In this document: positions 1-13,450 of the stretch, one piece after another
Position numbering within the stretch: position 1 is the stretch's first letter
Layout: each line of letters begins with the position of its first letter
NCBI GenBank assembly: GCA_038380795.1
Contig: CM076263.1
Coordinates: 13,382,709-13,446,708, forward strand
Reading direction: 5' to 3'
DNA from: Pyrocephalus nanus
Taxonomy: Eukaryota > Chordata > Aves > Passeriformes > Tyrannidae
DNA length: 64,000 nt
Notes under the pieces: generated by a model
Database searches by the model: none
Seen by the model: the letters and a program-made list of their open reading frames with translations, nothing else
What the model was told of the DNA's origin: nothing
Position numbers and translations under genes: made by a program

Positions 1-1582
1 TAACCCAAACAAGGAAGCCCCACAGCATAATACAAAAAGGAAATAAGGTTTGACTTAATTTGGTTGACACTTAATGAAGCAAATGCCAGCTGTTCAGGGG
101 TATGTAAAGATTCCTCTTGACTGAAAATACAGCAAATGTTTTGTCTTGCCACATGTATAAGTAATTTGAACAGGCCATTTAAATATTTATTTCTACCATT
201 CACTCAGCTTTTGCCTTAATCCTACTCAACAGCACTAGACAATTTACTCATGTAATTCACAGAAATTCAAAATCCTTACACAGAGCGAATTAGAGTATGA
301 TCTTTTCCACGTTGTGCCCAAAATAATTATGTTCCTGGTAACAAGAGAAACCTATACAGACATATACTTGTTTTTAGCAACCATGTTTCCTTGCAAACCT
401 TGCTTTTGTGCACGGGGACATTCCCATCCTGCTTTTTCACTGGGAAGTCATCATGAATGTTCTCTGTATCACCAAATCTCAGCTTCCATGAATAGAGGAT
501 GCAAACTACATTTAGGAATATTAATGCAGCAATGACTGCAATCTCTGGAAGGTAGCAGTGCTTGCGCATCCCCTGTCTTCATTATGGTAGGTCTCCTACC
601 ACAGAGACTTCTCAGATTGAGACCTGGAGAAGCAGAGGGGAAATGACTCATCTCAAGTCATGCAGGGAGCAAAAAGTGATATTCTTCTTCTGTGCAAACA
701 TATTTTCTCACCAGTTTAGTTATTGTCTAGCACTTTCTTAGCATATTGCACACTGTTTTCCCACTGTTTCAACAACCCAGCATATTACTGATCCAAGAAG
801 TCACAGCTGGAGGCTTGCAAGGGCTTGCATATGTGTGTGTGCATATGCTACAGAGAGCCCAGTCAAGAAGACAAAGCTGACAAAGCCTTTAAACAATTGA
901 AAGAACTTCAAAATTAGATGTTTTCATGCAGAAACTTTGAGGCATCTGCTGGAAGATCAGAACAGCAGAGCATAGGCAATCTGGAGAGCACCTAAGAATT
1001 TTTTATTGCAGGTACTCCTTTAAGTAGCAAAGGGGCACTGTTCAATCTTATATGAGCTAAGGAAAGAATGGCTAAGGACATGAAGGCTGATGATAGCCTT
1101 AGCCTGAGTGACTATGAATATTTAAGAACTTAAAATACTCAGGAAAGCAGTGAAGGCAAAAAGCAGAATAAAGATCCTGGATTTCAGAGCAGCAGTCTTG
1201 GCTTCTTCAGGAAATTGGTAAGTGGTAGCCTGAAAAAGCTAAATTACCTATATGCCAAGAGACTCAGGAGAAAGGGCTGAACTTGAAAGGCAACCTCTCT
1301 AAAGCATATGAACAGAGTGTGAGAAAACAGGGAAGTAACGCAGGAGGCAAGTTTGACAGAATAGGCAACTCTGGAGTGACCTCAAACCTTGGAAAGCCAT
1401 TGCAGAAGGTGTAAGCAGGGACAGGCTGCCAGGGAGAAACAGAGGAGGACAGCAGGAAGGGAGTTATGAAAGGCACAGCTAGGAAGGGAAATCTGCAAGG
1501 GATGGGAAAGGTAACAGATTGCTCGTGCAGGTACGTCAGCAGCAAAAGGAAGCAAGGAGAATGCTGTTCCACTACAAAACAG

Positions 1583-2408
1583 GGCAAGAGACTTACTGAA
1601 AGGTGGGATGCCATCCAGAGGGACCTGAAGAAGCTTGGGGAGTGGGCCCATGGGAACCTCATGAGGTTCAACAAGACCAAGAGCAAGGTGCTGCACCTGG
1701 GTCAGGGCAATACCTGATATCAGCACAGGCTGGGGGATGAACAAATCGAGAGCAGCCCTGGAGAGAAGGACTTGGGGGTGCTGGTGGATGAGAGGCTGGA
1801 CATGAACTGCCAGTGTGTGTTCATAGCCCAGAAAGCCAAATAAGTCCTGGGCTGCATCAAAGCAGTGTGGGCAGCAGGTCGAGGGAGGTGATTCTGCCCC
1901 TCTGCCCTGGTGAGACCCCATCTGGAGCTCTGCATCCAGCTTTGTGTTCCCCAGTACAGGAAGGAAATCATCTTGTTGGAGCCAGTGCAAACTAAGGCCA
2001 TGAAGATGATCAGAAGGCTCAAGAACCTTTCCTCTGAGGGCAGGCTGAGAAGGCTGGGATTGCTGAGCTTTGAGAAGGGAAGGCTGCTCAGTAACAGCCT
2101 TCCAGTACCTAAAGGGGACATATAAGTAAAAGGGAGAGCAACTTCTCACATGGACAAGGAAGAACAGTTTTAAACTCATAGAGGAGAGATTTAGATTAGA
2201 TGTCAGGAATTATTTACTGTGAGGGTGGTGAGGAACTGGAACAGGTTTCCCAAGCTGTGGATGCTCTGTCCCTAAAGTGTTCAAGGAAAGGTTGGATGGG
2301 TCTTTGTAAGCTGATCTAGTTGAAGGTGTCCCTGCCTATGGCAGGGGGGTTTGAACTAGATGATCTTCAAGATCCCTTTCAACCCAAACCATTCTATTAT
2401 TCTATAAG
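1583..2408 (+). mobile_element. CR1 LINE, 5'-truncated 3' portion
   Basis: This is the end of CR1 ORF2 plus the 3'UTR. The + strand translation, broken by stops and frameshifts, shows the conserved late ORF2 string from WDAIQRDL through [18 protein letters not shown] and QKAK to RPHLELCIQL. The element ends in the CR1 3' signature: a GATGATCTTCAAGATCC block, then CAACCCAAACCATTCTATTATTCTAT. Truncation at the 5' end is typical of CR1. It lies antisense to PLCXD3. The long minus-strand open frame across 1382-2179 is only the complement of this element. Confidence 0.93.
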
Positions 2409-3765
2409 TAATCATCAACAGACACTTAAAATGTCCATATCAGCAGTGATTTAAAAAACAGAAGCAGCCAGTTTCAACCAGCAGCACAACTGCTCAGCAC
2501 TGAGACATTAAATTTAAATAAATTTAGATGTGGCCAAACACTATTTAGACATTGAAGAGTAAATGGTGCAGTATCACTTATAGGGCTAGAAAACAACTGC
2601 TAGTACTTTTACTAAGGAAAACTGTCTCCTATTTTCTTTCCTGAATTCCTGTAGCAGGACAATCAGGAATATTTAATCCACTACAGCGCAGCTACGCACC
2701 CCTTTACGGCTTCCCTGGAGGGCTAAACTCCACATTTAAAAAATAATTTGGCTCGGTGCTGAAAGAAGGCCCTTAGGGAGAATGCACTGTAGTTCAGAAT
2801 CGTTTCTTCAGTCCCTTGGAGGTTTACACAGAGGCATGGTAAAACTATTATTTTTGGTGCCTAAGCTTAAATACATAATTCACAAAGCCAGCAAGTGTAG
2901 CTGAACTTTGCTGTGGCCTGCCCTTGCTTCCCTGTACATCCCTTATAAAAACAGACTGGTAAATAGGACCCAAAATTGAATGTCACTGGCCAGTATGCTC
3001 CCAACAGCAGCAATCACACCCTGAAGATCCACAGGTATCAGAAAAACCACAAATACATGGAAGCAAAGCTTCACAGTTTTTAGCCTGTTGTACCCTCTTG
3101 CCCTTCTCCCACATATCTCAAACTCCTCTTGTCTCTGGGCTGGGAGTTATCCAACAGCTGTTGGAAGTGGAGTCTTTTACTGCTGCTTTGGATGTCACTA
3201 AAAAGTTTACCTGCTGTTGTCATTCTGTTTTTAGGAGGTGTCATCCCTTGGGAACTATTGCTGAAATGTCATATGCAGTGCCACCTAACTTCTCATCCTC
3301 ATCACTGAAGGCTCTATAGGGACTGATAGCAGATCACAACGTGTCTTGGATAGCCAGGACAAAGTCCATGATCTCTTGTACACAGGAGAACAATGCAGAT
3401 GTTCTTGCAATCTCATTTGGTCAGTTCTCACTGTCTTTTTTGGTCTTAAAATTCAATCAAACAAGGGAAAAGCCCTGTGAATCTTCAGCTAGTCATACTT
3501 CCATTTCAAGGAATAACAAAACCTAGTCATGAACAATAGAATCAGTACACCTCAATATTTCATTTAACCTTCTTTTTAAGATGGCTGAGCACTGTTCCTT
3601 TCATCAAAGCAACAGAAAATCTTGGGAAGCCAAAGGGTGTTGCCAAGAATAATGCAATTTAGACTTCACAGTCCAGTTCCCTTTAGCATGCAAACTGCTT
3701 GGGTGATACAAGCTTTTTTTGATAAAAACATTACCCAGGAGAGCAAAGACAAAACAATCAGGGAA

Positions 3766-3766
<1 letters not shown>

Positions 3767-3798
<32 letters not shown>
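3767..3798 (+). repeat. (A)32 homopolymer
   Basis: An uninterrupted run of 32 A followed by GAGAGAG. No retroelement body is recognisable just upstream, so it is either a simple mononucleotide tract or the tail of an element too old to see. Its length is likely to vary between individuals and is prone to sequencing error. Confidence 0.9.
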
Positions 3799-3801
<3 letters not shown>

Positions 3802-4732
3802 AGAGTGATTATAAATTGCCCCATAAATTGTCAAAGGGCTTAGCCACCTATACACACTCAGCTGTCTATGGTTTAAAGGCATGGGAAGAGAGGTAGACAC
3901 TACCTCAGATAATGCAAAAATCCAGCTAATGAACAAGTCCGGAGAACATGAATACTTGCATGACCTTACAAAACCAATGTATGTATACATGTATACATTA
4001 TGTATCTACAGGTACACTCAAAAGAAGAATTAATTCTACTCTTCTTCTACTTGTATCTCCTTCTGTCTTGAAGACCTTGGTTACAATGTAGGAAAAGAAA
4101 AGGGAAGGCAATGTTTGCTTCCTTTCTGCACCATTACTTCCCAGAACTGACAGCCTCCGCTTCCATCCCCATCCTCCTCCTACAGCAGATAAAGATGCAT
4201 TTCCTCTCTCCCATCAGGTGAGTTCTGGACCAGCCACCCCAACTGCACATAACGGTGATGCAGACCTTGGTCCTATGCCTGGGAACACAGCACCAGGAGT
4301 CTGTACCATGCTGCCTTGTTGATACTGTTATTGCAGGCAAAGTGGTGTGTGAAAGAGACAATCTCAGAAACTAGACAGGTGCACAGGAACTACCATGTGA
4401 ACATTTTAACATGATTTGCTTGCAGAAGTGAACAGAACTACTTTATATCAACAACCAATTGAAAGGTATATCTTGTCAACCTCTGCCAGGGTTTTTAATG
4501 CTACTTCTGCCATGGGTGGAACTCTGCATTTCCCAGACAAAACATCTCAGTTGGAGCCCCTTAATCCACAACAAGTGTCTCAGCACAACCTCAACAGACT
4601 TACCAGTTACTGGATCAATGGACACAGCCTAGAGCCATGTGTGGCAAAGTACAAAACACTCAAAACCCAATACACAGCAACTACTCTTTGATTAACGTAT
4701 TACAGAACACACTTTATCCTTCAGACATTCTC

Positions 4733-4792
4733 AGAATAGCTGAGTTCAGAACAGACCTTGAGATCATCAAGTCCAACCCTCCATCCTCCTAA
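4733..4792 (-). mobile_element. CR1 3'-end fragment
   Basis: A short stretch reading CAGACCTTGAGATCATCAAG followed by TCCAACCCTCC is the reverse complement of the conserved CR1 3' block (GGTTGGACTTGATGATCTC). Only about 60 bases are recognisable and the terminal ATTCTAT octamers are lost. Confidence 0.65.
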
Positions 4793-7700
4793 GTGAAAGA
4801 AAAAAAATGTGTGCACAGATTATAACAAATCATTGAATACTGATCAAAACCTCCTCTCTGAATCAACTTCTTAGTTAGGAAGAAAGAAGAACTGAGAGTC
4901 CATGGCAATCCATATCTAGTGACCAACTTTCAGACTGGAATGACTTCATGTTTTTGTCCTCCCTATAAACACATACAATTTTCATGAAACAAGAAAGGAT
5001 TTTAAACAATAACTTACTCTTACTCCTCTTATATCTCCTTACCACTATTCTGTTTTGTACTTTTGAACATAGCTATAATTGCCTCCAAGGGGAACCCACG
5101 ACCACTGACTTTACCAGTAACTTCCATGAACAAGACAAACCACCCTTGATTAAGGCCAAAGCTGTTACCATTTTAGGTGCTCTTCAAAAAAACAGCTTGT
5201 GGAATATGGCAGTGCCTGCCCTGGGAAGTGTTTCTGATCACTGGATACAGCCAAGATTAGTGCCTCCCCTAAGTGCTGCTTCTTTTCCATAAAGAACTCA
5301 CTCCTAAATAATCAAATGGCTTGGAAGGTGGGGAAGCATCTACTTGGTATTAAGTCCCAAGGTAGCTGATAATTATCACAGTCCGACAGGCAAGCTTGGC
5401 TATAAAACTGATTAGGTTACTCATTATTCAATTCCTACTAATATGTTTGTTTTATAGAAAAGTACCCACGTGCAGTCTCTTACAGTTCCCTCCTGCAAAC
5501 ACAAAGACCAGCTCCTGTTCCTTTCAAAAGATTATACCAGTTAATTCCACATTTCAAATTCTCAATACTCTGTTGAAAAGTAAAGAAATAAGAAAACCTA
5601 AGCTGTAATTATATTTCTAGCTCTCCAAACACTGCAAGCACATTCACAACTATGGCCATCACAGAGTCAATTTTTCTAAAGAGACAGGTCTTTAAAACAG
5701 AAATTTAGCACATGCTGCCATCCTGAGAACATGTTTCCCTTCTTACTTGGTAACTTCCTTAGTGTCCTGCAATTGTTTGTGTAGCATGAGGTGAAGTAAT
5801 TTTTTTTGAGAGGCTGCTAAGTGTAGATAGCCTCCCACCTCTTCCCAGTTAAACCACCTCCAGACAGATTTCCTTGCAGACTTCATGCAGGCAGCACTCA
5901 GAAGGCAGCATGGTGCAGCAGCATGTGGATGGCAGGGGCTTTCCAAGAACCACAGATTACTGTATTATAAAAGTTCACTGTAAAGTGAATTACTAGTTAA
6001 CCAAATGTAAGTTCTAAAGAGGACAGATTTTACACAGATAAATGTAAGACTGACACTGCTGGAGAAGCGTGTCAAGGTCAGGACACAGCACAGGGCAGAG
6101 CAGGCTCATTCTCATGATTGCTCAGCTCAACATAGCCCTTGTCCAACAGTGCAGTGGGGCAGGCTTGGAGCAGCAACACTGCTCACCACCTCTTCCCATC
6201 CCCACCTCCCCCCGAGCCACATCCTGCTGCTCACCAAGCCCAAGCCAGGACACCACTGCTCCTGTGGACACCCAAAGGCAAACAGCATGGGGAACAATTC
6301 CGCATTATAGAGGGAAAAGTGGAAATGACACGCTGGGAAGTGAATCAGCTGGAGTGCCTTCTCCACTATTTTTTTTCCAAATGTGATCTAAGCTCTGATC
6401 TGCACACAGAAGAAAAGGTGAAAGAGGAAGGCAGTGATACTGCATATAGCACAAGCAAAAAACCTCCCTGTTGAACATTTGTGCACTGCATTGGAAATTT
6501 TAAAAGCTGCAAAAGCCTTAAAACTTTTAAAACCTACCCACAGTAAGCCACTAGAAAAGTTATTTTTATTTGTTCAATCAAGTGAAACTTTAAACATGAT
6601 TTCACAATGGTTTGCAAGCAGACACATAACAGTTCTATAAAAGAAGGTTCCCTTCACCTGTCAGGCTAAAACTCAGCAGAATTCATGAAAGAACCTAAAC
6701 TTACAAAAGTTAGTAATCAGCTCTTAATTTTTGACACAGCAAGAGTAACTACAAATTTAAAAGAAAATCTTTACATCAGGATTGACCAAGCACATAAAAT
6801 ATACGGTTTAAGATGATCAGAATTTATAACTTCAACAGCAGAATGGACACATCACTACAGCTTGTATGATTCAGCTCAAGTGCTGTAGCACACAGACTAC
6901 CACGGCCTTCTTGTTTATGCATTTGGCTGCATTCATGAGAATTGAACAGAATATTCCCTATCACATTAATAGGCATCACATAAAACATTGTTTTGAATGG
7001 ACAACTATAATTTGAAGCCAAATTTATTCACTTGGAAAATTCACGGGGGCAGAGCTGTAGCTATGGTCAATTACCCGAACTCCACAAATGACAATTCTTT
7101 CAAGTTTTTGCTTTTTCGTGAACACTGCAAACAAATGTACTATTCTATCTTTTCTTTTTGCTCTGCAAGCTCATTGCTGAATGTTCAGATGCATGAGCGA
7201 TCTCTATCAGATCTCACATTTTAGTTAAACACTAGTCTCAGAAGTACCGTAATAGCTACTTTTCTTCTTAAATTAGGGATTCACAGACAAGAATATGAAG
7301 TAAGGAAAGAGCAAGGAAAAAATAGCAAGAGGTATATCTGAATCTAAGCATAAAATTAATGTGCCAGGAATAGTTTGGGGCGTATTTTGTTCCAGTACCA
7401 GCTCAGTCTGGCTGAGTATGTCATCAGCATCCAAGTCATATCTCCTGGGGCAATCAGCAACACTAGAACTGTGTGCCAATAGCTTTGGGACTAGTGAGAG
7501 GCTGTGATGATCCCAGGCAGCTCTGCTGAGCATGAGAAATGATGTCTCCCTACAGTGAGCACCTTCTGACCATAATTTATAACCCTAGTGACAGGACCCA
7601 TTGACAGGACAGCACCCAAGAAGGCTTCTAAAAACAAGAGTGTTCATATCTCTCCCTCTCCATGCACACATAGAGCAGAAGTAATTCAATGTTCACACTC

Positions 7701-10700
7701 TAAAATAGCATCAAATAAGAAAACCTGTGCTTCTTGAGCTTTTATTTTATTTACTTTCATGGAAAATATCCTTTAATACTCTTGGCAACAAGAGAAATTT
7801 TCCTTAAAATAATTGCTTCTGATTACACTGATATCTCTCCTGCCAGTTATTGTATCTTTTTGGAAACACTGAAGTTTTTTGAAACCTGATTTTGCCTTTC
7901 CCTCATCTCTTGCCTATCCCTTCCTCTTTGATCTACACTTTTTTCCTCTGGTATATACAGTGTATCCCTTTCTTAACTCATGACTGCATTGACACATCTA
8001 TAAGCCTCAGTATAACTCTTATTTCAATGTGCTCTTCCTTCTATTTTAAAAACAGCAATAATTTTAAAACCCAACCATACAAAACCCTAAAGCCCAATGC
8101 AAAAAAACAGCACAGTATTTTCTACTATCTGAACATCACTACTGAGCAGTTCCAGTGATCTTGTAGCTGACAGAAATTACTTGCATAACATATGTAGTTT
8201 CTGCATTTTTACATATAATTTAAAGTCCAATAAAAGGAAAAGCAAGAGGTCTGTCTGGATAAAATGAAACTGCATTGCAAAGTCAGTGGAAGAATGATCC
8301 CTTAAATTAGGCTTCTTGTTACGTTTAAGGTCTCTACAAGAAAGCCACTGGCATCTGAGATGCATCACCATAAGAAATTTAAAATGCAAGGTTTTCCAAT
8401 TGTTCAAATACCAAACTCTGCTGCAAGAACCCCTGCAATGCAGAGTATAAGGACTTTGCCTTCACTGTAATGAAGTAATGATAAACTTCACTGGCAGTCA
8501 GTTTAACAGCACTCTAGAATGGGATGTCCCAGTGGCAATACTGATAGAGTCTTCTATTACCATACCATAAATCCAGTCTAGCTTCCTTTTCATTTTCTGA
8601 GTTTGAAAAGCTGAGGCAAATCTGAGCAGTTTACCTGATTCTTGGGTTAAAAACCTGGAAGAGCAGATGGGAGAAATATTACACCCTTTTATGAGTCAGT
8701 TTGCAAAGACTTTCGTATAGAAACTCTCTTAAAATATAATTTTTAATAAGCTGTCCATATAGACTTAGCTGACTGAACACATCAAGCCTGACAGGTAACA
8801 AAAGAATGTAATGTACTGCAAAAGAAGGGGAGGAAGAGGGAAGCATGTCAGGTGTTTTATTTTTTGATAATCCCCTTTTCTATGGATCTTTTCTTATCTG
8901 TAGGTTGCCTCAAACCTTCACATTAGACATTGTTCTACTTTTGTGAATTGCCTGGCAGATTTGACAAAGAGCTACAAACAAAGTAACTCCCTTAGCCACT
9001 CTGCTGAATGCAAGACGTGTCTCCCGAGACCAGGTGCTTGAAAAGAAGTCTCTCTTGAGCAAGGAAGGTCTCTTCCACCGTAAGCAAAGACATTGTAAAG
9101 CCTGACTTCATGTGTACTAGAGGAAAATAGTGAAGCAATTTCCTTCTGACCCTGAGATGAAAACTGAAAACACTGTGTCACCTGTGCCAAAGCATTTTTT
9201 TCCTACCAAAGTCCAGAAGAACATCCCTAACCAGCTGAAGCCTGAACTTTAGGAATTCACCAACTATGCATGTACAAATGGAGTACCTCTCCAGCCCAGG
9301 GGATACCTCTCTATCAGTTTGCTTTGCTGTAACTCAAGAGAATGGGCACAAGAATGGGCAAGTGAAGCAGCATCACCATGAGGAAGCACACAGGTGCACT
9401 CAGCTGGCCATAAACATAACCACTCCACCAAAGTACCACATCAGGGCTTTCTCAAGCCCAGTTGTCTGCAAGTAAGAGCACAGCTTCTGCTTTCTTACGC
9501 ACAACACTGCTCTACAACATTACTACCTTAGAACATAACTATACATTAAAAACCATTCTGGGACGCCTCACTGTCTGCTCCATATAATCAATATTTGACT
9601 TTCACATCCAACTGCAGAACAAGGAAAATAGTCTCATTCAAAAGATTTTTGCACATGAGTGTTCAAGCCAGTTGTGGCTTTCATAAGACATCAACTGTAA
9701 GGTATTATGAACCATCAGGAGATGACACATTCTGAGCTTGCTGGCACCCAGAGTCCATGGCAGGTGTCAGAGCAAGTCCTCTTCAGCCAATGTATTTCAG
9801 ACCCTTCCAGCACCGTGCTTTGTTACTCGGGTTCTCATGGAAGATCTCCAGTCACATATAGCCACTGTAAACTATCCTCTCTAGGAGCATGAACAGAAGA
9901 TAAAAATGTGACTTGCTGCACAATGAATGAAGAAAAGCAACTACAACACCTGTAAAACCCTGGATCAATGCCAGAAAAATAACCTATTGTGGTAAGGTGG
10001 CACCAGGACTGGAAGACAATGAGCCAAGAGGCTTTATAGGGGGAAATAGTGGAGAAATGCACCCAGCTGGAAAAGGAGGACACAGAGAATACGTTTAAAT
10101 AAAATTATTTACTTAGTCACTGCTAAATATAAATATACGCAAAAGTGAGCTCTGTTTTTACTCCTTGACTGTGAGGTGTGGATAGGCAGATCACCTCTCT
10201 GCAACCAAACAGAAGATTTAAAAATTAATCCTATCCAAGCTGAGCGTGGTTCAGGTAAGAACTGTCAGGCCAGCTCCTCTGCAATGAGACAGTGTCCCCC
10301 TTCTGCAAGAGGTTATACTCAGCAGAGTTTTAAGAGCCTTCCAGACAGAGCTAAGGGATAATCTGTTACCCTCTCTGTTCCTCAGGTTCACAACGTGACT
10401 TCTGAATAAGTTAAGCCCTAAAATATGAAGTTTAATACCAATTCCAAAGTTTCATACTTAATTGTATCTCTGAATAATCTCCCTAGCTACAAATGTGTCT
10501 CATTTAATTTTTGGCATAAAAACCAAGATATATCACAAAAGAATGGAAAACAAAACACTGCAAAACAGCAGAGGCATCAATCTCAATCAACAGGCAGGAA
10601 ATGGGACAGACCTGGATGCTGTTTTATCTTGTAGATCAAATAAAACCAAACAAACAAAACAAACCACCACACTGTAATATAGGTAAGCATTACAAGTGCC

Positions 10701-11523
10701 ACTGTTGGAAGAGTCTTAGGTAGGATTGCAAAATGTGTCTATCTTCCACATCACCTGTACAACCACTCTGACCCAGGAACATAAGGACACTATTAATGTC
10801 ATTTTGCAAACAAAATGAAGGCAAGTAAAACAGACAGAACAGAGAGAACTCAAACTGCCAATATCTGTCTTCTACACATCTCTTCTACCATCACTGAACA
10901 GGCAATTTAAAGACCCACATAATCAATCAACCTACAGTTCCATCAAATACATTGTAACACCTACTAATCCAATTTCAATCCACTTCTTGCATTATTTGCT
11001 GCTAACATTATCCCCACTTGATTCAACACAGCAGTCAAATAAGCCACTAGACAATACAGAGGACTACAAGAAATTAATTAAAGCAGTTATAAAGTAGTGC
11101 TTATGCTATTCCATTTCCTAAGTTTTCAGCCTATGGTCCACACCAGATTCCCAGCTGGCATTTATCAGTACAGCTCTAATGACCCATTAGGCCAATTTAG
11201 ACTACTGCAGATCTGGCTGTTAGTGTTTACCATTTAGCATTAAGAAGTCAATGAAAAAGCACAGGTGGTACTATTGATTAACTGAAAGAATAGACAGATG
11301 ATCTGTACTTTGCCCAGACTCAGGATACATCTAATTTATACTGAATATGCTTATGTCTTTAAAATCAATTATTAGTTTAGCTGTTTCATATTAACACTAT
11401 ATAAATACAACATTTCATAGTATTTTCCTAACATATAATTGGATACTATCATCATTATCTGATTTCAATTGTTTTCATCCTCTCTGTTCAACAGTTAACT
11501 TCAAGTTAAGCACAAGCACAAGT

Positions 11524-11907
11524 CCTGTGAGGAGAGGCTGAGGGAGCTGGGGTTCTTTATCCTGGAGAAGAGGAAGCTCAGGGGTGACCTCATCACTCTC
11601 TACAACTACCTGAGAGGGGGTTGTAGCCAGGTTGGTCTCCTCTCCCAGGCAATCAGCAGTAGCACAAGAGAGTATGGTCTTAAGCTGTGCCAGGGGAGGT
11701 TTGGGTTGGATATTAGGAAGAAGTCTTTTACAGAGAGGGTAATCAGGCTGCCCAGGGAACTGGTGGATGCTCCATCCCTGAAGGTTTTTAAGATGAGACT
11801 GGATTTGGCACTTACTGACGTGGTCTGGTAACCACAGCGGTGTTGGATCAAGGGTTGGACTTCATGATCTCAGAGGTCCTTTCCAACCTGGCTGATTCTA
11901 TGATTCA
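11524..11907 (+). mobile_element. CR1 LINE 3' end
   Basis: The segment has the standard CR1 3' region order: GAGGAGAGGCTGAGGGAGCT, GGAGAAGAGGAAGCTCAGGG, the TGACCTCATCACTCTCTACA block, TTGGATATTAGGAAGAAGTC, GGTTGGACTTCATGATCTC, and a terminal GATTCTATGATTC. It is severely 5'-truncated and carries no coding part. It lies antisense to PLCXD3. Confidence 0.93.
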
Positions 11908-13039
11908 GTGCAAAACTTACAAATTAGTAAATGTATTTTAAGGACATCTCAAATCACCCAAATATGGAATGTTTTCAGTCTTGAATTTGACTCCTAAAAA
12001 GCCACATTTTCTCTTTAACATCATGGCAATGACTGCAGTCCACTTTGACTGTGTTTTGGCTTCAGTGTGACACTTCCACAGCCCAGAAGTCAAAATGCTG
12101 TTATCTGCAGTAATTCCATAGCTGGTGATATTGGTAAAGCTGACATTTCCCGTGCCTGTGCTTCCTTCGAATTCTCTAAAAATTTACGTGTCACCCTTTT
12201 CTTCTGGATTGAAATTGTCTTTATTATTCAGCCAGGAATACTAGAGATCAAACTGATTTAACAACCCCTTCCTCTCCACTCTCTAGCTCTATGCCACCCT
12301 GAATATTTTCAAGAAACTTGCAAGGACTTGCTCCAAAGGATCCATTTCTGACCTAGTTGTGAGAGGATATGAATGGCATGTGTGAAATGAGAAGCTTTGC
12401 TTTAAATCATTAAGTAATTCTTCAATAAAATGGCACTAGCAAACAGCATCTCTGTTCAACAGACCCACTGCATTGCCAAACACAATGGCAGCTGTTCCAC
12501 ACTGCTGCTACTGCTGTTTTTCAAGGAGACCATCAAAGCTGCACCATTACCACCAGTTTTATTTTTTCCTCTTTGCCTTTCCTCCAGTTATAGACATATG
12601 CATAATTTTAGTAATTTGACAAATTTTGAGTAACTGAGGTATTTTGAAAAATAAAGTCCTGCTTACTATTTTTAGGAGCAGCTGTACTGGAAAAAAGCCC
12701 CTTGCAGTTACCTAAAAGAGGACTGATGGCAAGAGATCAAGATCTTCACATTATCTTTGTTTAAAAAGCTTATCCACAACCTTAACCTCTCTGTTGGATA
12801 CGGAACTGCCCTACTGCTGGGACGTCACTAAAGCTTTGGAGCATGTGAAGACAAAGTTCCCAGGACTCTCCACCCCTCCAGCACACAGCTGTGATCCAGA
12901 ATGCAGTAGGGAAGACAAATTCAGCATGTAGTTTTGGTGGAAATCTCCCCATCGCTCAACAGTCATTTCTGCAGTACTGAGGTATTAATACACCCTCTCC
13001 CATTAAAATTCTCCTGGTAAGAAGTGCCACATAGGAACC

Positions 13040-13450
13040 AGGTATTGCTGGATTTTTGGCTGGGGCAGTGCTTGGTGCAAACACACACTCAGTCAAAGAC
13101 CCAACACTATTTTTGCTAATACCTGTCATGGAACACAGGAATGTCCCTCTTGCTCACAACAGCCCCTCCCCAACCTCGCTGCATTGCTGCCCTTCACCCC
13201 ACAAACCTGCACACCATGGGCAGCCAGGCAGCACCCCTTGGCACTGTTGCCGGTTCATCCAGCTGGAAACAGCCATGGCAGCAGATGCAGAGCCTGTACT
13301 CTGCCCTCGGAGCTCAGTGGCACATGCTGCTCCCGATGGCGCTGTGAGGACACTGCCCTCCCCTTCCGCCCTGGAAGAATCGTCAGCAATCACACAGATC
13401 CCACATACAACAGAGGAGGCCTGTCTGCAGAAGTTCAGTTTTGAGCTGTG
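13040..13450. other. GC-richer island with several open frames, function unknown
   Basis: Within the AT-rich intron this patch is clearly richer in G+C, and it stays open in three frames of the + strand (longest 13056-13457, 133 codons) and one of the minus strand (13154-13468, 104 codons). None of the translations resembles a family I know. Open frames on both strands are expected from base composition alone, so I do not call a gene. It could be an old GC-rich insertion or a regulatory element. Confidence 0.35.

Noticed and set aside
1382..2179. 265-codon minus-strand open frame
   Set aside because: It is the complement of the CR1 element at 1583-2408; the + strand carries the recognisable CR1 ORF2 motifs.
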